A stretch of 64,000 bases of DNA from Micrococcales bacterium (lineage in GTDB: Bacteria > Actinomycetota > Actinomycetes > Actinomycetales > Microbacteriaceae). The stretch covers positions 81,412 to 145,411 of the forward strand of contig JAFKIY010000002.1 of NCBI GenBank assembly GCA_017306245.1, given 5' to 3'. This document shows, in pieces, positions 17,724 through 26,589 of this stretch (its first letter is position 1; every line of letters begins with the position of its first letter). Below the pieces are notes generated by a model. It was not told the origin of the DNA. It saw only the letters and a program-made list of their open reading frames with translations, and did not search any database. The position numbers were made by a program, and so were the translations under genes.

Positions 17724-17772
17724 GTGGGGTTCAAGTGACTTAGAATCACACTCATAATCATGTGGAGTAATC

Positions 17773-19479
17773 GTGAAGAGTGCCGCAATTGACGTTCCAT
17801 GGCGTCGTCAGGGCAGGGGATCGTATGCACGCCACCGCCTCGCAGCCTTCCTGCGCCCGCCGGTGACCGTGGTCCCGGCCCCCGCCGACCTGCGCGTGGA
17901 ACGCGATGTCGAGGTCCCCATGAAGGACGGGGTGATCCTGCGGGTCAACGTGTACCGTCCTGCAGGCGACGAGCCCGTTCCCGTCATCCTGTCCGCGCAT
18001 CCGTACGGCAAGGACAATCATCCGCATCGCACACGCCGTGGCTGGTCGCTCAACATCCAGTACCGCATCATGAACCAGCCGGCGCCGATCGAGATCTCCA
18101 GCGAGACCGGGTGGGAGGCTCCGGACCCCGTCTGGTGGGTGGCGCAAGGATACGCCGTGATCAACGCAGACCTGAGAGGTGCCGGACACTCCGACGGCAC
18201 CGGTTCGCTGTTCACCGACGCGGAGGCCGCGGACATCGTCGAGCTGATCGAGTGGGCGGGGGCGCAGCCCTGGTCGACCGGACGAGTCGGGATGCTCGGT
18301 GTTTCGTACCTTGCCATTTCGCAGTACAAGGCGGCCGCCCTGAACCCGCCGAGCCTCAAAGCAATTTGCCCGTGGGAAGGGTTCACGGATGCCTACCGCG
18401 ATTTCATGACCACGGGCGGCGTTGTCGAAAACGGTTTCGCGAAGATCTGGCTTGCGCTTTCCCGGCGCGTGGCACGACTGAGCACCGACCTCGGCAAAGA
18501 ACGCCAGTCTCATCCCCTCCGCGATGACTGGTGGGAAGCCCTCACCCCGAATCTGGCTGCGATCACTGTGCCGATGCTCGTGTGCACGAGCTTCTCGGAT
18601 GACAACCTCCACAGCGCGGGCTCGATGCGCGCCTTCCAGCGCGTAAGTTCCACCGATCGTTTCGCCTACAGCCATCGCGGCCCGAAGTGGGCGACGTTCT
18701 ACAGCGAGCCCGCCCGCACCGTGCAGCGGCAGTTCCTTGACCGCTATCTGAAACAGGAGGAGGTGGCGGCCCCCGATGCCTTCCGCCTTGAGGTGCGGGA
18801 GTCCGCGCGCGCGGTCGCGGCCGTGCGCCAGGAGCACGAGTGGCCCCTTGCCCGCACTGCGTGGACCGAACTGTTTCTGGGGGCGGCCGGCCAGTTGCTC
18901 GCATCGTCCCTCGGCGCCGGCACGGTCGAGTTCCCTTTGCGGCGCAACGCCGCGGCATTCACGTGGGTTATGGAGGAGGATGTCGAACTCACCGGCCCCA
19001 TGGCGCTGAAAGTGTGGATTTCACTCGGTGGCAGAGACGATGCCAACATTTTCGTGGGCGTGGAGAAGCGCGCCGGCGGGCGAGCGGTCGGGTTCGAAGG
19101 CTCCTACGGGTATGAGCGCGACCGTGTCGCATCCGGCCGGCTGCGGGTGGCCCTCCGCGAACTGGATGCGGCCCGTTCAACACCGCACGAGCCAGAACAC
19201 ACCTTCACGACCGTGCAGCCTGTCGCTGCCGGCGAGGTTGTCCCTCTGGATATTCCCCTGACGGGGTCGTCGACCCTGTTCCGCAAGGGCGATGAGCTCC
19301 GACTTCTCGTGGCCGGGCGGTACCTCGAGCCGAGAAATCCGCTGTTCGGTCACTTCCCCACGCACTATGTGCCGAGTCGCGGGGGTCGCTGCATCGTTCA
19401 CTGGGGCAGCGAGTTTCCGTCGAGGCTGCTGGTTCCGGTTATCCCCGCGGACGAGGCTTCGGGCCAGCCGGAGGCGTGA
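17773..19479 (+). CDS. CocE/NonD-family hydrolase (X-Pro dipeptidyl-peptidase S15-like)
   Basis: 568-residue alpha/beta hydrolase of the CocE/S15 group. The N-terminal hydrolase domain shows the nucleophile elbow GMLGVSYLAISQ, the oxyanion region ILSAHPYGKDN and DLRGAGHSDGTGSLF. The C-terminal jelly-roll domain (from about 400) has LRLLVAGRYLEPRNP and a terminal FPSRLLVPVIP typical of the family. Such enzymes hydrolyse esters or acyl-amino bonds; cefesterase-like and cocaine esterase-like members are known, and the true substrate cannot be inferred. GTG 17773 has GGAG five bases upstream. No signal peptide is evident. Likely controlled by the divergent TetR. Confidence 0.85.
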   Translation: MKSAAIDVPWRRQGRGSYARHRLAAFLRPPVTVVPAPADLRVERDVEVPMKDGVILRVNVYRPAGDEPVPVILSAHPYGKDNHPHRTRRGWSLNIQYRIMNQPAPIEISSETGWEAPDPVWWVAQGYAVINADLRGAGHSDGTGSLFTDAEAADIVELIEWAGAQPWSTGRVGMLGVSYLAISQYKAAALNPPSLKAICPWEGFTDAYRDFMTTGGVVENGFAKIWLALSRRVARLSTDLGKERQSHPLRDDWWEALTPNLAAITVPMLVCTSFSDDNLHSAGSMRAFQRVSSTDRFAYSHRGPKWATFYSEPARTVQRQFLDRYLKQEEVAAPDAFRLEVRESARAVAAVRQEHEWPLARTAWTELFLGAAGQLLASSLGAGTVEFPLRRNAAAFTWVMEEDVELTGPMALKVWISLGGRDDANIFVGVEKRAGGRAVGFEGSYGYERDRVASGRLRVALRELDAARSTPHEPEHTFTTVQPVAAGEVVPLDIPLTGSSTLFRKGDELRLLVAGRYLEPRNPLFGHFPTHYVPSRGGRCIVHWGSEFPSRLLVPVIPADEASGQPEA

Positions 19480-19544
19480 CGAGGGGAACTCGTCGGTGTG
19501 GCCAAGATCCCGTACCGCCGCGGGTCGCGCTCGCAGCGGCATCC

Positions 19545-20111
19545 TCAGCAGCTGCCCCACAGGCCGGCGTCGGCGTGTCGGGCGTCCTCCTCGGCGATCG
19601 CGAACTGCTTCCAGTACGTGTCGCTCGGGGCGGTCCGCAGCGCGGTCGCGTAGCCGTTCGCCACGAGATCGAGGTTCACGGACCGGCCGTCCTCGGTCCA
19701 CACATAGAGGAGGCTGCGGCCGTACTGGTCCAGCTTCTCCACGTCGGATTTGATCCACACCGCCGTACCTTTCGGCAGGAGCGCGCGCACGTAGTCGCGT
19801 GCCTCGATGCCGAAGCATTCGACCGTGGGGCGAATCTCCGGGGTGTCGATTCCGATGAGACGCACCGTGATTTCGTCCGCGCGCGACGTCGTCCCGTCCG
19901 GCTGCAAGTACAGGGTGTCGCCGTCGTGCACGTAGGCCACATGGGAAAGGGTCGCGTCGGAGGGCCGTTCCAGCACTGCGGCGACCGGTGTTCTGCCCCC
20001 GGCAGCAGGATGATCGGAATCCGTGCGAGGAGAAGGGAGCTGGGAAACCAGCACGACGACGGCGAGGACAATCACCACGATCGCGAGTGCGATTGTGGAC
20101 GTTTTTCTCAT
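19545..20111 (-). CDS. Membrane-anchored or secreted thermonuclease-like nuclease (SNase fold)
   Basis: 188 residues: an N-terminal hydrophobic segment (TIALAIVVIVLAVVVLV) acting as signal peptide or anchor, then an OB-fold SNase domain. Catalytic elements are present: VRLIGIDTPE with the metal-site Asp, the ARDYVRALL helix, VWIKSD and the second Arg near DQYGRSLLYVW; it ends GLWGSC. Degrades extracellular DNA or RNA, or is a nuclease-like domain of other use. ATG 20111 is preceded by TACAGT with exactly six bases between, fitting the leaderless pattern; in-frame ATG 20114 and GTG 20117 are alternatives. Confidence 0.87.
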   Translation of the reverse strand: MRKTSTIALAIVVIVLAVVVLVSQLPSPRTDSDHPAAGGRTPVAAVLERPSDATLSHVAYVHDGDTLYLQPDGTTSRADEITVRLIGIDTPEIRPTVECFGIEARDYVRALLPKGTAVWIKSDVEKLDQYGRSLLYVWTEDGRSVNLDLVANGYATALRTAPSDTYWKQFAIAEEDARHADAGLWGSC

Positions 20112-20171
20112 CATCACACTGTATCCAGAGCCGCAGATGTCTCCCGGTTAGACTCGTGGTCGGGAGGCGCG

Positions 20172-20708
20172 ATGTCCGAGGCAGAGGGTGTGAGCAAGAG
20201 CTTCGATCCGCGATTCAGCCGTGCGTTCCAGCCAGGCTACGACCCTCGAGTCCACCGCGAGGAACCGCCCGGGGCCGTGCGGCGCGAGGAGCCGCGGATC
20301 GAGCGTGCCTCCGCCACTACGGTAGCGGACGGCGCGCAGGCCGACGAGGCGCCGGTGTTCGCGGTGCCCGGACCCGCGGACACCGCCGATGGGGTGCCCG
20401 CCCGCTCGGCGGCCGACCGAACCGCTGACGATGATGATGACGCGTATCCGATCGCCTGGTGGCGGCGGGTGAACCCCTGGTACTTTCTGCTCTGGGCGCT
20501 CGGGGCCGTGTTCATCGCGGCGGGAATCGCGGCCGTCATGGTCGCCGTCGGGCTTCAGACTGTGACGTACCAGACACCCGACCAGAGCATGGCCAATTTC
20601 ATCATCATGCAAATGACGATGCAGGGTGCCCCGATGCTCATCGTGCTGGGGATCGCCACCCTCACGTCGACCGCGGTCATCCAGGCCGCGCGCTGGCAAC
20701 GGCGCTGA
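20172..20708 (+). CDS. Two-helix membrane protein of unknown function
   Basis: 178 residues. The first 95 are hydrophilic and disordered-looking, rich in Ala, Pro, Glu and Asp with a DDDDD run. Then come NPWYFLLWALGAVFIAAGIAAVMVAVG and MLIVLGIATLTSTAVIQAA, two transmembrane helices joined by a short polar loop. I do not recognise the family. ATG 20172 has GGGAGG four bases upstream, and TAGACT further up is a plausible -10. It is divergent from the nuclease gene. Confidence 0.75.
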   Translation: MSEAEGVSKSFDPRFSRAFQPGYDPRVHREEPPGAVRREEPRIERASATTVADGAQADEAPVFAVPGPADTADGVPARSAADRTADDDDDAYPIAWWRRVNPWYFLLWALGAVFIAAGIAAVMVAVGLQTVTYQTPDQSMANFIIMQMTMQGAPMLIVLGIATLTSTAVIQAARWQRR

Positions 20709-20739
20709 CCTGTTTCGTCCGCTCTCCCGCGGCGCCCGC

Positions 20740-21378
20740 CTAGAGCCTCGAGCGGATGAACGCGCCGAGTTCGCTGACTTCCGCATCCGAGACTGCGTGG
20801 CCGAGACCCTCATAGATGCCCTCGGTGAGGGTGGAATGGGTTTCCAGCCATTCTTGCGTGTGGTTGATGAGGGACTCGGGGATCACGGTGTCGTGGGTGC
20901 CTCGGCCCCAGAAAACGGGCGGTCGCAGCTCGGCGAGGCGGGCATCGCCTGCGTGCTCCGACGGGAACACAAAGCCGCTCAACTGCACGACGTAGCCGAA
21001 CCGATCCGGCTGTTCGCGCAGCAACTCCAGCGCCATCGCACCGCCCTGCGAAAGCCCGAGCAGGCCGACCGCGGTGGAGGCGGTCGAGTCGAGCCACTCG
21101 ACGAGGGCAGCGACCGACGCCCCGACAGCGTCGAAGCGCGCATCCGCCGAGGCGCCCCGCGACGACGTGTCATCGACGGAAGGGAACCAGGTGAAACCGG
21201 CCCCTTCCGAGTGCGGTGCCCGCACCGAAGCGATGACCGGTTCGAGCGGCAACGACCGGGACATCGCGAACATGTCGCCCTCATGTGAGCCGTAACCGTG
21301 CAGCAGGACGAGCAGCGGCCGAGATGCGCGCTCGCGTTCCGGCGCCGACCACATCACAGCATCCGCGTCAATGTGCAT
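20740..21378 (-). CDS. Alpha/beta hydrolase, phospholipase/carboxylesterase family
   Basis: 212-residue small serine esterase of the YpfH/carboxylesterase type. Triad residues are visible: nucleophile Ser in GLLGLSQGGAMALELL, Asp in GRGTHDTVIPESL and His in YEGLGHAVSDAEV; the oxyanion strand is LLVLLHGYGSHEGDMF. ATG 21378 was preferred (GGAAGGA nine bases upstream; MHIDADAVMWS fits the family); the frame remains open for 20 further codons. Acts on short-chain esters or lysolipids in the cytosol (family knowledge). Confidence 0.87.
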   Translation of the reverse strand: MHIDADAVMWSAPERERASRPLLVLLHGYGSHEGDMFAMSRSLPLEPVIASVRAPHSEGAGFTWFPSVDDTSSRGASADARFDAVGASVAALVEWLDSTASTAVGLLGLSQGGAMALELLREQPDRFGYVVQLSGFVFPSEHAGDARLAELRPPVFWGRGTHDTVIPESLINHTQEWLETHSTLTEGIYEGLGHAVSDAEVSELGAFIRSRL

Positions 21379-21446
21379 CGGTCGTGTTCCTTCCCGTCCC
21401 GGCAATCCTTTCACCACTGACCGCGGCGAGTGGGCCACAATGGAGC

Positions 21447-21989
21447 ATGAGCTCCGTCGGAACGCCAGACCCCAACTCCGGCTGGTTGTCGGATGACGAG
21501 CTCACGAGCATCCGGATGCGACTGCCGCTGCTCTACGTCGAGGCGGTGCCGGTGCGCATCGACGGCCTCGGTCAGGTCATTGAGGTGGGCGTGCTCTTGC
21601 GCGCGTCGGCGAACGGCGAGATGACGCGAACGCTCGTCTCCGGTCGGGTCATGTACGGGGAGACGCTGCGCGAGGCGCTGTTCCGGCACCTCGAAAAGGA
21701 CCTGGGGCCGATGGCATTCCCGCAGTTGCCGACGAGCCCCGTGCCGTTCTCGGTTGCCGAATATTTCCCCCTGCCGGGCATCAGCGCGTTCACGGATGAG
21801 CGGCAGCATGCGGTGTCCCTCGCCTATGTTGTGCCGGTGACGGGCACGTGCGAGCCGCGGCAGGATGCCCTCGAGGTTACGTGGCTCACCCCGGGAGAGG
21901 CTGCCGGCGAGGAGCTATCCCGCGAGATGGAGGGCGGCCGCGGAACTCTCGTGCGCGCGGCACTGGCGTCTGTCGGGGGCCTGCCGTAG
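21447..21989 (+). CDS. NUDIX-hydrolase-family protein (DUF4916-like)
   Basis: 180 residues. The Nudix region is degenerate: LVSGRVMYGETLREALFRHLEKDLG replaces the canonical GX5EX7REUXEEXGU, keeping the helix spacing (GETLREALFRHLEKDLG) but losing the acidic REXXEE cluster. Pyrophosphatase activity is therefore doubtful; ligand sensing is possible. Similar proteins are annotated in actinobacteria as NUDIX family with DUF4916. ATG 21447 has GGAG almost adjacent; the start is supported by protein length and by the divergent hydrolase gene upstream. Confidence 0.75.
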   Translation: MSSVGTPDPNSGWLSDDELTSIRMRLPLLYVEAVPVRIDGLGQVIEVGVLLRASANGEMTRTLVSGRVMYGETLREALFRHLEKDLGPMAFPQLPTSPVPFSVAEYFPLPGISAFTDERQHAVSLAYVVPVTGTCEPRQDALEVTWLTPGEAAGEELSREMEGGRGTLVRAALASVGGLP

Positions 21990-22059
21990 CCAACGCGTGC
22001 CTCGCCGGAGCGCGTCCTAAGCTGCCAACTCCAGCGCGCGCCGACGTATTCACTCCTTC

Positions 22060-22112
22060 ACTTGCGAGAAATGGCCCTTCCTGCGCGTGAGGAAGGGCCA
22101 TTTCTCGCAAGT
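22060..22112. terminator. Long perfect hairpin between convergent genes
   Basis: A perfect 23-bp inverted repeat (22060-22082 and 22090-22112) with a 7-base loop. Positioned after the NUDIX gene and facing the helicase gene, it could end transcription from both sides, but there is no T run, so it may equally be a dispersed palindromic element. Confidence 0.6.
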
Positions 22113-22164
22113 CAGCGGTGACAGCCTGCCCCGAGGGGTCAGTGAGTGGTCTTTGAGCACACAG

Positions 22165-22223
22165 CTGAGGGGTCCCACAGTGCCCTTCCCCAGTATCGGG
22201 AAGCGCCAAAGGGGACCCCTCAG
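22165..22223. terminator. Second nested hairpin before the helicase stop
   Basis: CTGAGGGGTCCC (22165-22176) pairs with GGGACCCCTCAG (22212-22223); inside it CTTCCC and GGGAAG form an inner stem. CAGTATCG occurs in the inner loop and again right after the outer arm. Probably the terminator of the helicase gene. Confidence 0.5.
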
Positions 22224-22258
22224 TATCGTTATTAGTGCTAACGCTTTAGCTCAGAACA

Positions 22259-23737
22259 TCAGCCCTGGGCGCGGCGCCCGGCGCGACGCCGACCGCCGCC
22301 TGACGTGCCGGCGGGTGCCGGAGTCGAGGTGCTGTAGCTCGTGAAGCCGCGCTGCGGGGCACCGGATGTTGCCGGGCGTCCCGAGCGATCACGGCGCTGG
22401 CCGCCTGAGCGTCCACCTGAGGCGGATGCCCCTGCCGTGTGTCCAGCGGATGGCCGCGCGTAGCCACCGCTGCGGTTTGCACGCTTGCGCTGGGCATTCG
22501 CGCCCTGCGAGCGTCCGCCCTGGGACTGCCCGCGAACAGGCTTCGCCGCGCGCGGTGCCGGCGTGACGTACGCCGCGACCTCACCGATGAGGGCGAGGAC
22601 AGCTGGCGACGATGCGGTGACGCGCTCGGGCGCCACGGAAATGGCGGCCTTGCGCAGGAGGGACGCGACATCCGAACGCTGGGCGGGAAGCACAACGGTC
22701 ACGACGTCGCCGGCGCTGCCCGCGCGGGCCGTACGGCCGCTGCGGTGCAGGTACGCCTTGTGCTCTGCGGGCGGGTCGACGTGCACGACGAGCTCCACAT
22801 TGCCGATGTCGATTCCGCGGGCGGCGACATCCGTGGCCACGAGAACGCGAACATCTCCGGTGGAAAAGGCTGCCAGGTTGCGGTCGCGCTGTGGCTGCGA
22901 CAGGTTGCCGTGCAGGTCGACGCTCGGAATTCCGGCGTCGATGAGCTGGCGCGCCAGCTTCTTCGCGTGGTGCTTCGTGCGCATGAACAAGATGCGTCGT
23001 CCGGTGCCGGAGGCGAGCGCGTGCACGAGGTCGCGCTTCGCGTCGACGCCGTCGACCTCGAACACGTGGTGCGTCATCGCTTCGACGTGGCTCGTGACGT
23101 CATCCACCGAGTGCATGATTTCGTCATGCAGGTAGCGGTTCACGAGCTTGTCGACGCCGTTGTCCAGGGTGGCGGAGAACAGCATCCGCTGGCCGCCATC
23201 AGGGGTTTTGTTCAGGATGCGCGTGACCGATGGCAGGAATCCGAGGTCGGCCATGTGGTCGGCTTCGTCCAGCACCGTGATCTCGACGGCGTCGAGAGTG
23301 AGGAACCTCTGCTGGAGAAGGTCTTCGAGGCGGCCGGGGCAGGCGACGACGATGTCGACGCCGGCCTTGAGCGCTGCAACCTGCCGCTGCTGGGAGATGC
23401 CACCGAAAATGGTGGTGACGTTCATTCCGTACGCCTCCGCGAGCGGGGCAAGCGTTGCAGTGATCTGGGTGGCGAGTTCACGGGTCGGAGCGAGAATCAG
23501 GCCGCGCGGCCGCCCGGACTGCCGGCGTCCGCCGTTGGAGAGCCTCGCAACCATGGGGATGGTGAAGGCGAGCGTCTTGCCGCTGCCGGTTTTGCCTCGG
23601 CCGAGAACGTCTCGCCCGCGCAGGGTGTCGGGGAGGGTGTCCTCCTGGATGGGAAAGGGGCTCGTGATGCCGGCCCGGTCAAGGGCGGCAACGAGTGGTG
23701 CGGGCACGCCGAGCGCGCCGAAGGTTGTTTCAGTCAT
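22259..23737 (-). CDS. DEAD-box ATP-dependent RNA helicase
   Basis: 492 residues. All core motifs are present: Q-motif SPFPIQEDTLP, motif I GKTGSGKT, PTRELA, motif II DEAD in VLDEADHMADLGF, motif III SAT, and motif VI HRSGRTARAG. The C-terminal 110 residues are basic and rich in Gly, Arg, Ser and Gln, typical of RNA-binding tails in cold-shock or ribosome-assembly helicases. Likely unwinds RNA in ribosome biogenesis or mRNA decay. ATG 23737 (MTETTFGALGVPAPLV) matches the family start; the frame is open further upstream but without helicase similarity. Confidence 0.95.
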   Translation of the reverse strand: MTETTFGALGVPAPLVAALDRAGITSPFPIQEDTLPDTLRGRDVLGRGKTGSGKTLAFTIPMVARLSNGGRRQSGRPRGLILAPTRELATQITATLAPLAEAYGMNVTTIFGGISQQRQVAALKAGVDIVVACPGRLEDLLQQRFLTLDAVEITVLDEADHMADLGFLPSVTRILNKTPDGGQRMLFSATLDNGVDKLVNRYLHDEIMHSVDDVTSHVEAMTHHVFEVDGVDAKRDLVHALASGTGRRILFMRTKHHAKKLARQLIDAGIPSVDLHGNLSQPQRDRNLAAFSTGDVRVLVATDVAARGIDIGNVELVVHVDPPAEHKAYLHRSGRTARAGSAGDVVTVVLPAQRSDVASLLRKAAISVAPERVTASSPAVLALIGEVAAYVTPAPRAAKPVRGQSQGGRSQGANAQRKRANRSGGYARPSAGHTAGASASGGRSGGQRRDRSGRPATSGAPQRGFTSYSTSTPAPAGTSGGGRRRAGRRAQG

Positions 23738-23916
23738 GGATTGTTTCTGTACTAGGTGGGCAAACATGGCGATGGCCAGATTTGTTCGCCGCAGCAAAAG
23801 ATCAGCCCGATGTGGGCGGTGATGCGTTCTACGACGCAGGGAGCGCAGGAATTGCGCTCGCAAGTACTTTCACTGTAGCAGCAATGGCTGTTGTGCCGCC
23901 TGTGATTGGGCTGTGT

Positions 23917-23993
23917 TCCCTTCGAGACGCGCTCCGCGCTCCTCAGGGAGCGACAGCAGAGCCCGTGCCCGCTCCCTGAGGCTCTCGAAGGGA
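23917..23993. repeat. Composite palindromic intergenic repeat
   Basis: Two nested perfect inverted repeats: TCCCTTCGAGA (23917-23927) with TCTCGAAGGGA (23983-23993), and CCTCAGGGAGCG (23941-23952) with CGCTCCCTGAGG (23970-23981). It lies between the divergently read end of hutF and the start of the helicase gene. The sequence style (ccttcgagacgc..ctcagggagcg) resembles dispersed actinobacterial intergenic repeats (recollection, not searched). Confidence 0.65.
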
Positions 23994-24019
23994 GCAACGA
24001 TGAAACGTCGATCCCAAAG

Positions 24020-25369
24020 TCAGTCGAAGACGGCGTTGATGGCCGACTCCAAAGCGGGCCCGACTGCATCCACGGTTCGATGCCGACCTTCGTCGACGAC
24101 CAGCTCCCCGCCGACGATGACCGTGTCCACGTCGGAACCGGTTGCCGCGAAAATCACGTGGGCGAGCGGGTCGCCGCCGCGCGCGCCAGCCGTGCGCGGT
24201 GAATCCAGAACCACTGTCACGAGATCAGCGAGAGCACCAACTTCGATGCGGCCGGCGTTCCAGCCGAGGGATGCCGCGCCCGATGACGTCATGGCGGCGG
24301 CGAGCTCGGTCACGCGGAAGTGTCCGCGCACGCCGGAGATGAGGCGCTCGTCGAGCTCGATGGCGCGGACCTCCTCGAACAGGTCGATGGCCATGTGGGC
24401 GTCGCTGCCCACCACGATGGGGGAGCCGGCGGCGGCCAGACGCGAGGCCGGACCGACACCGTCGGCGAGATCCCGTTCGGTGGTGCAGCACATCGAGATC
24501 GTGGTGCCGCTGGACCCGAGCAGGCGGATGTCCTCCTCGGTGAGGTGCGTGGCGTGCACCGCGGTCGTGCGCCCGCCGAGCGCCCCCTCGGCCGCGAGCA
24601 ACTGCGTGGGCGTGATCCCGAACGCTTCCAGGCTGGCCTCGTTCTCCGCGGGCTGCTCGGAGAGGTGCACGTGCAGGGGAAGTTTGCGGCTCGCGGCGTA
24701 GTCAGCAACGGGCGCGAGCGCGGCCCGCGGGACGGCGCGCACACTGTGGATTGCGGCGCCGACGCGCATCGTGTCGGTGTCCTTCAGCAGGTCGACCCTG
24801 GAAGCCCACGCCTCCCATGACCCGTCATCGAATCGGCGCTGAACGCCGTCGAGGGGCGCGCCGTGAACATCCGCCTGCAGGTAGCACGTGTCGATGAGGG
24901 TGATGCGCAGCCCCGCGTCGTTCGCGGCCCGCACGACCACGTCGCCCAGCTCATTCGGGTTGGCGTATTTCTTGCCGCCCAGATCGTGGTGCAGGTAGAA
25001 GAACTCGCCTACCGACGTGATGCCGCTCAACGCCATTTCGGCATAGGTGGCGTGCGCGAGGGCGTACAGCGACTCCGGATCCAGCCGCTCGGCGACCCCG
25101 TACATGAGGGTGCGCCATGACCAGAAATCGGCCACTCCGCTCTGGCTGCGGCCCCGGATGGCGCGGTGGAACACGTGCGAGTGCGTGTTCGCCAGTCCCG
25201 GAAGTGTGAGGCCGCGCAACCGGTGCGCTCCGGCGGGCGCGTCGACGTTCGTCGACACCCTGGTGATGACACCATCCGCCACCTCGATGAGCACGTTAGC
25301 TGTCGGCTCGTCGCCGCCGAGCCAGGCCAGTTCCGCATGGAACGCCGCATTCGCCTGCCGTGCACTCAC
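24020..25369 (-). CDS. hutF: Formimidoylglutamate deiminase
   Basis: 449-residue amidohydrolase-superfamily enzyme converting N-formimidoyl-L-glutamate to N-formyl-L-glutamate plus ammonia, step four of the two-step-glutamate branch of histidine degradation. Metal ligands visible: THSHVFHRAIRGR (HxH), LPLHVHLSEQPAEN, AVHATHLTEED and SDAHMAIDLFEEVR. The HSHxFHRAxRGR signature and length are those of HutF rather than a guanine deaminase. It is last in hutH-U-I-F and overlaps hutI by four bases. The matching deformylase (HutG) is not adjacent; see the M20 hydrolase at 45537. Confidence 0.93.
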   Translation of the reverse strand: MSARQANAAFHAELAWLGGDEPTANVLIEVADGVITRVSTNVDAPAGAHRLRGLTLPGLANTHSHVFHRAIRGRSQSGVADFWSWRTLMYGVAERLDPESLYALAHATYAEMALSGITSVGEFFYLHHDLGGKKYANPNELGDVVVRAANDAGLRITLIDTCYLQADVHGAPLDGVQRRFDDGSWEAWASRVDLLKDTDTMRVGAAIHSVRAVPRAALAPVADYAASRKLPLHVHLSEQPAENEASLEAFGITPTQLLAAEGALGGRTTAVHATHLTEEDIRLLGSSGTTISMCCTTERDLADGVGPASRLAAAGSPIVVGSDAHMAIDLFEEVRAIELDERLISGVRGHFRVTELAAAMTSSGAASLGWNAGRIEVGALADLVTVVLDSPRTAGARGGDPLAHVIFAATGSDVDTVIVGGELVVDEGRHRTVDAVGPALESAINAVFD

Positions 25370-26589
25370 GTCAAAAACCCTTCTACGACGGCCCCTCGCG
25401 CGATGACGGTTGTCACCGCGTTGCGGCCGATCCGGTACGCGACATCTTCGTGGCGTGCGACATCCAGAACGATCACGTCAGCCTGCATGCCCACTTTAAG
25501 TGATCCGACACTCTCCTGACGGCCGAGCGCCCGTGCCGAACCGTGCGTCGCCGCCCGCAGAGCCTGGGCAACGGACAGGCCTCCGGTGCGGCAGGCCATG
25601 GCCACTGCGAGCTGCATGTCGGTGACCCAGCAGCCGGGGCAGATATCCGTCGCGAGTGCAAGCTCCATGCCGGCGTCAATCACCCGGCGCGGATCCAGCG
25701 GGCGCGAATGGGCGACAGAGTATTCGAGGCACGGCATGTACACGCCCGCGATACCGGCGTCCCCGAGAGCGCGCAACTCCGCATCCTTCGTGAAGTTGAG
25801 GTGGTCGACGCTCACCGCCCCCAGCTCGATCGCGATGGCTGCTGCGCCGGTGTGGCCGTACGCATCCAGGTGCAGTTTCGGCTTGAGCCCTGCATCGAGG
25901 CCGGCCGAGAGGATGCGCGCCGTCTGCGCGAGGTCGAAATATCCTTCGTCGCAATACACATCACAGAACTCGGCGAGGCCGCGCTCCGCAACCTCCGGAA
26001 TGAGGTCGACCACCTCGTCGACGTAGCGGTCCTGCTCCACATCCGCCGGGAACGCGTGGGCGCCAAGGTAGGTGGAGACGATGTCCGCGGGCATCGTTTC
26101 AGCCAGACGCTGGCTGGTTTCGAGCAGCCGCAGCTCGTGCTTCGAATCGAGGCCGTAGCCGCTCTTGCTCTCCAGCGTGGTCGTACCGCTGTTCACCATC
26201 TCGCGAACGCGAGCGGACGACTCCTGCAGCAGCTGCTCTGCCGTGGCAGCACGGGTGGTCGCGACCGTGCCGGTGATGCCGACCGGCACTCCGGCGGGAG
26301 GCGTCTGCCCGCTCACTTTCGCCGCGTATTCGTCGACGCGGCTGCCGCCGAACACCACGTGCGTGTGCGAGTCCACGAAGCCGGGCATGATCACGCCGCC
26401 CTGGGCGTCAATCACGCGGTCGGCGCGGTATCCGGACACGTCGCCGACCGCGACAATGCGCCCACCGGAAATGGCGACCCCGCCGCCGGGGATGAGCCCG
26501 ATGAGATCGGACGCATCCTCGGCGCAGGTCAGGAGTTCGGCGGCTCCCGTCACCACCAGATCAACGTGCGGCGATTTGCTCTCAGGCAT
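25366..26589 (-). CDS. hutI: Imidazolonepropionase
   Basis: 407-residue amidohydrolase that opens imidazolone-5-propionate to N-formimidoyl-L-glutamate, step three of histidine catabolism. Seen: VDSHTHVVFGGSR (metal HxH and substrate Arg), ESKSGYGLD, HLDAYGHTG, and the late Asp in LATDICPGCWVTDMQLAV. Zinc or iron dependent, cytosolic. Start and stop overlap hutU (8 bases) and hutF (4 bases), so expression is translationally coupled through the operon. Confidence 0.95.
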   Translation of the reverse strand: MPESKSPHVDLVVTGAAELLTCAEDASDLIGLIPGGGVAISGGRIVAVGDVSGYRADRVIDAQGGVIMPGFVDSHTHVVFGGSRVDEYAAKVSGQTPPAGVPVGITGTVATTRAATAEQLLQESSARVREMVNSGTTTLESKSGYGLDSKHELRLLETSQRLAETMPADIVSTYLGAHAFPADVEQDRYVDEVVDLIPEVAERGLAEFCDVYCDEGYFDLAQTARILSAGLDAGLKPKLHLDAYGHTGAAAIAIELGAVSVDHLNFTKDAELRALGDAGIAGVYMPCLEYSVAHSRPLDPRRVIDAGMELALATDICPGCWVTDMQLAVAMACRTGGLSVAQALRAATHGSARALGRQESVGSLKVGMQADVIVLDVARHEDVAYRIGRNAVTTVIARGAVVEGFLT

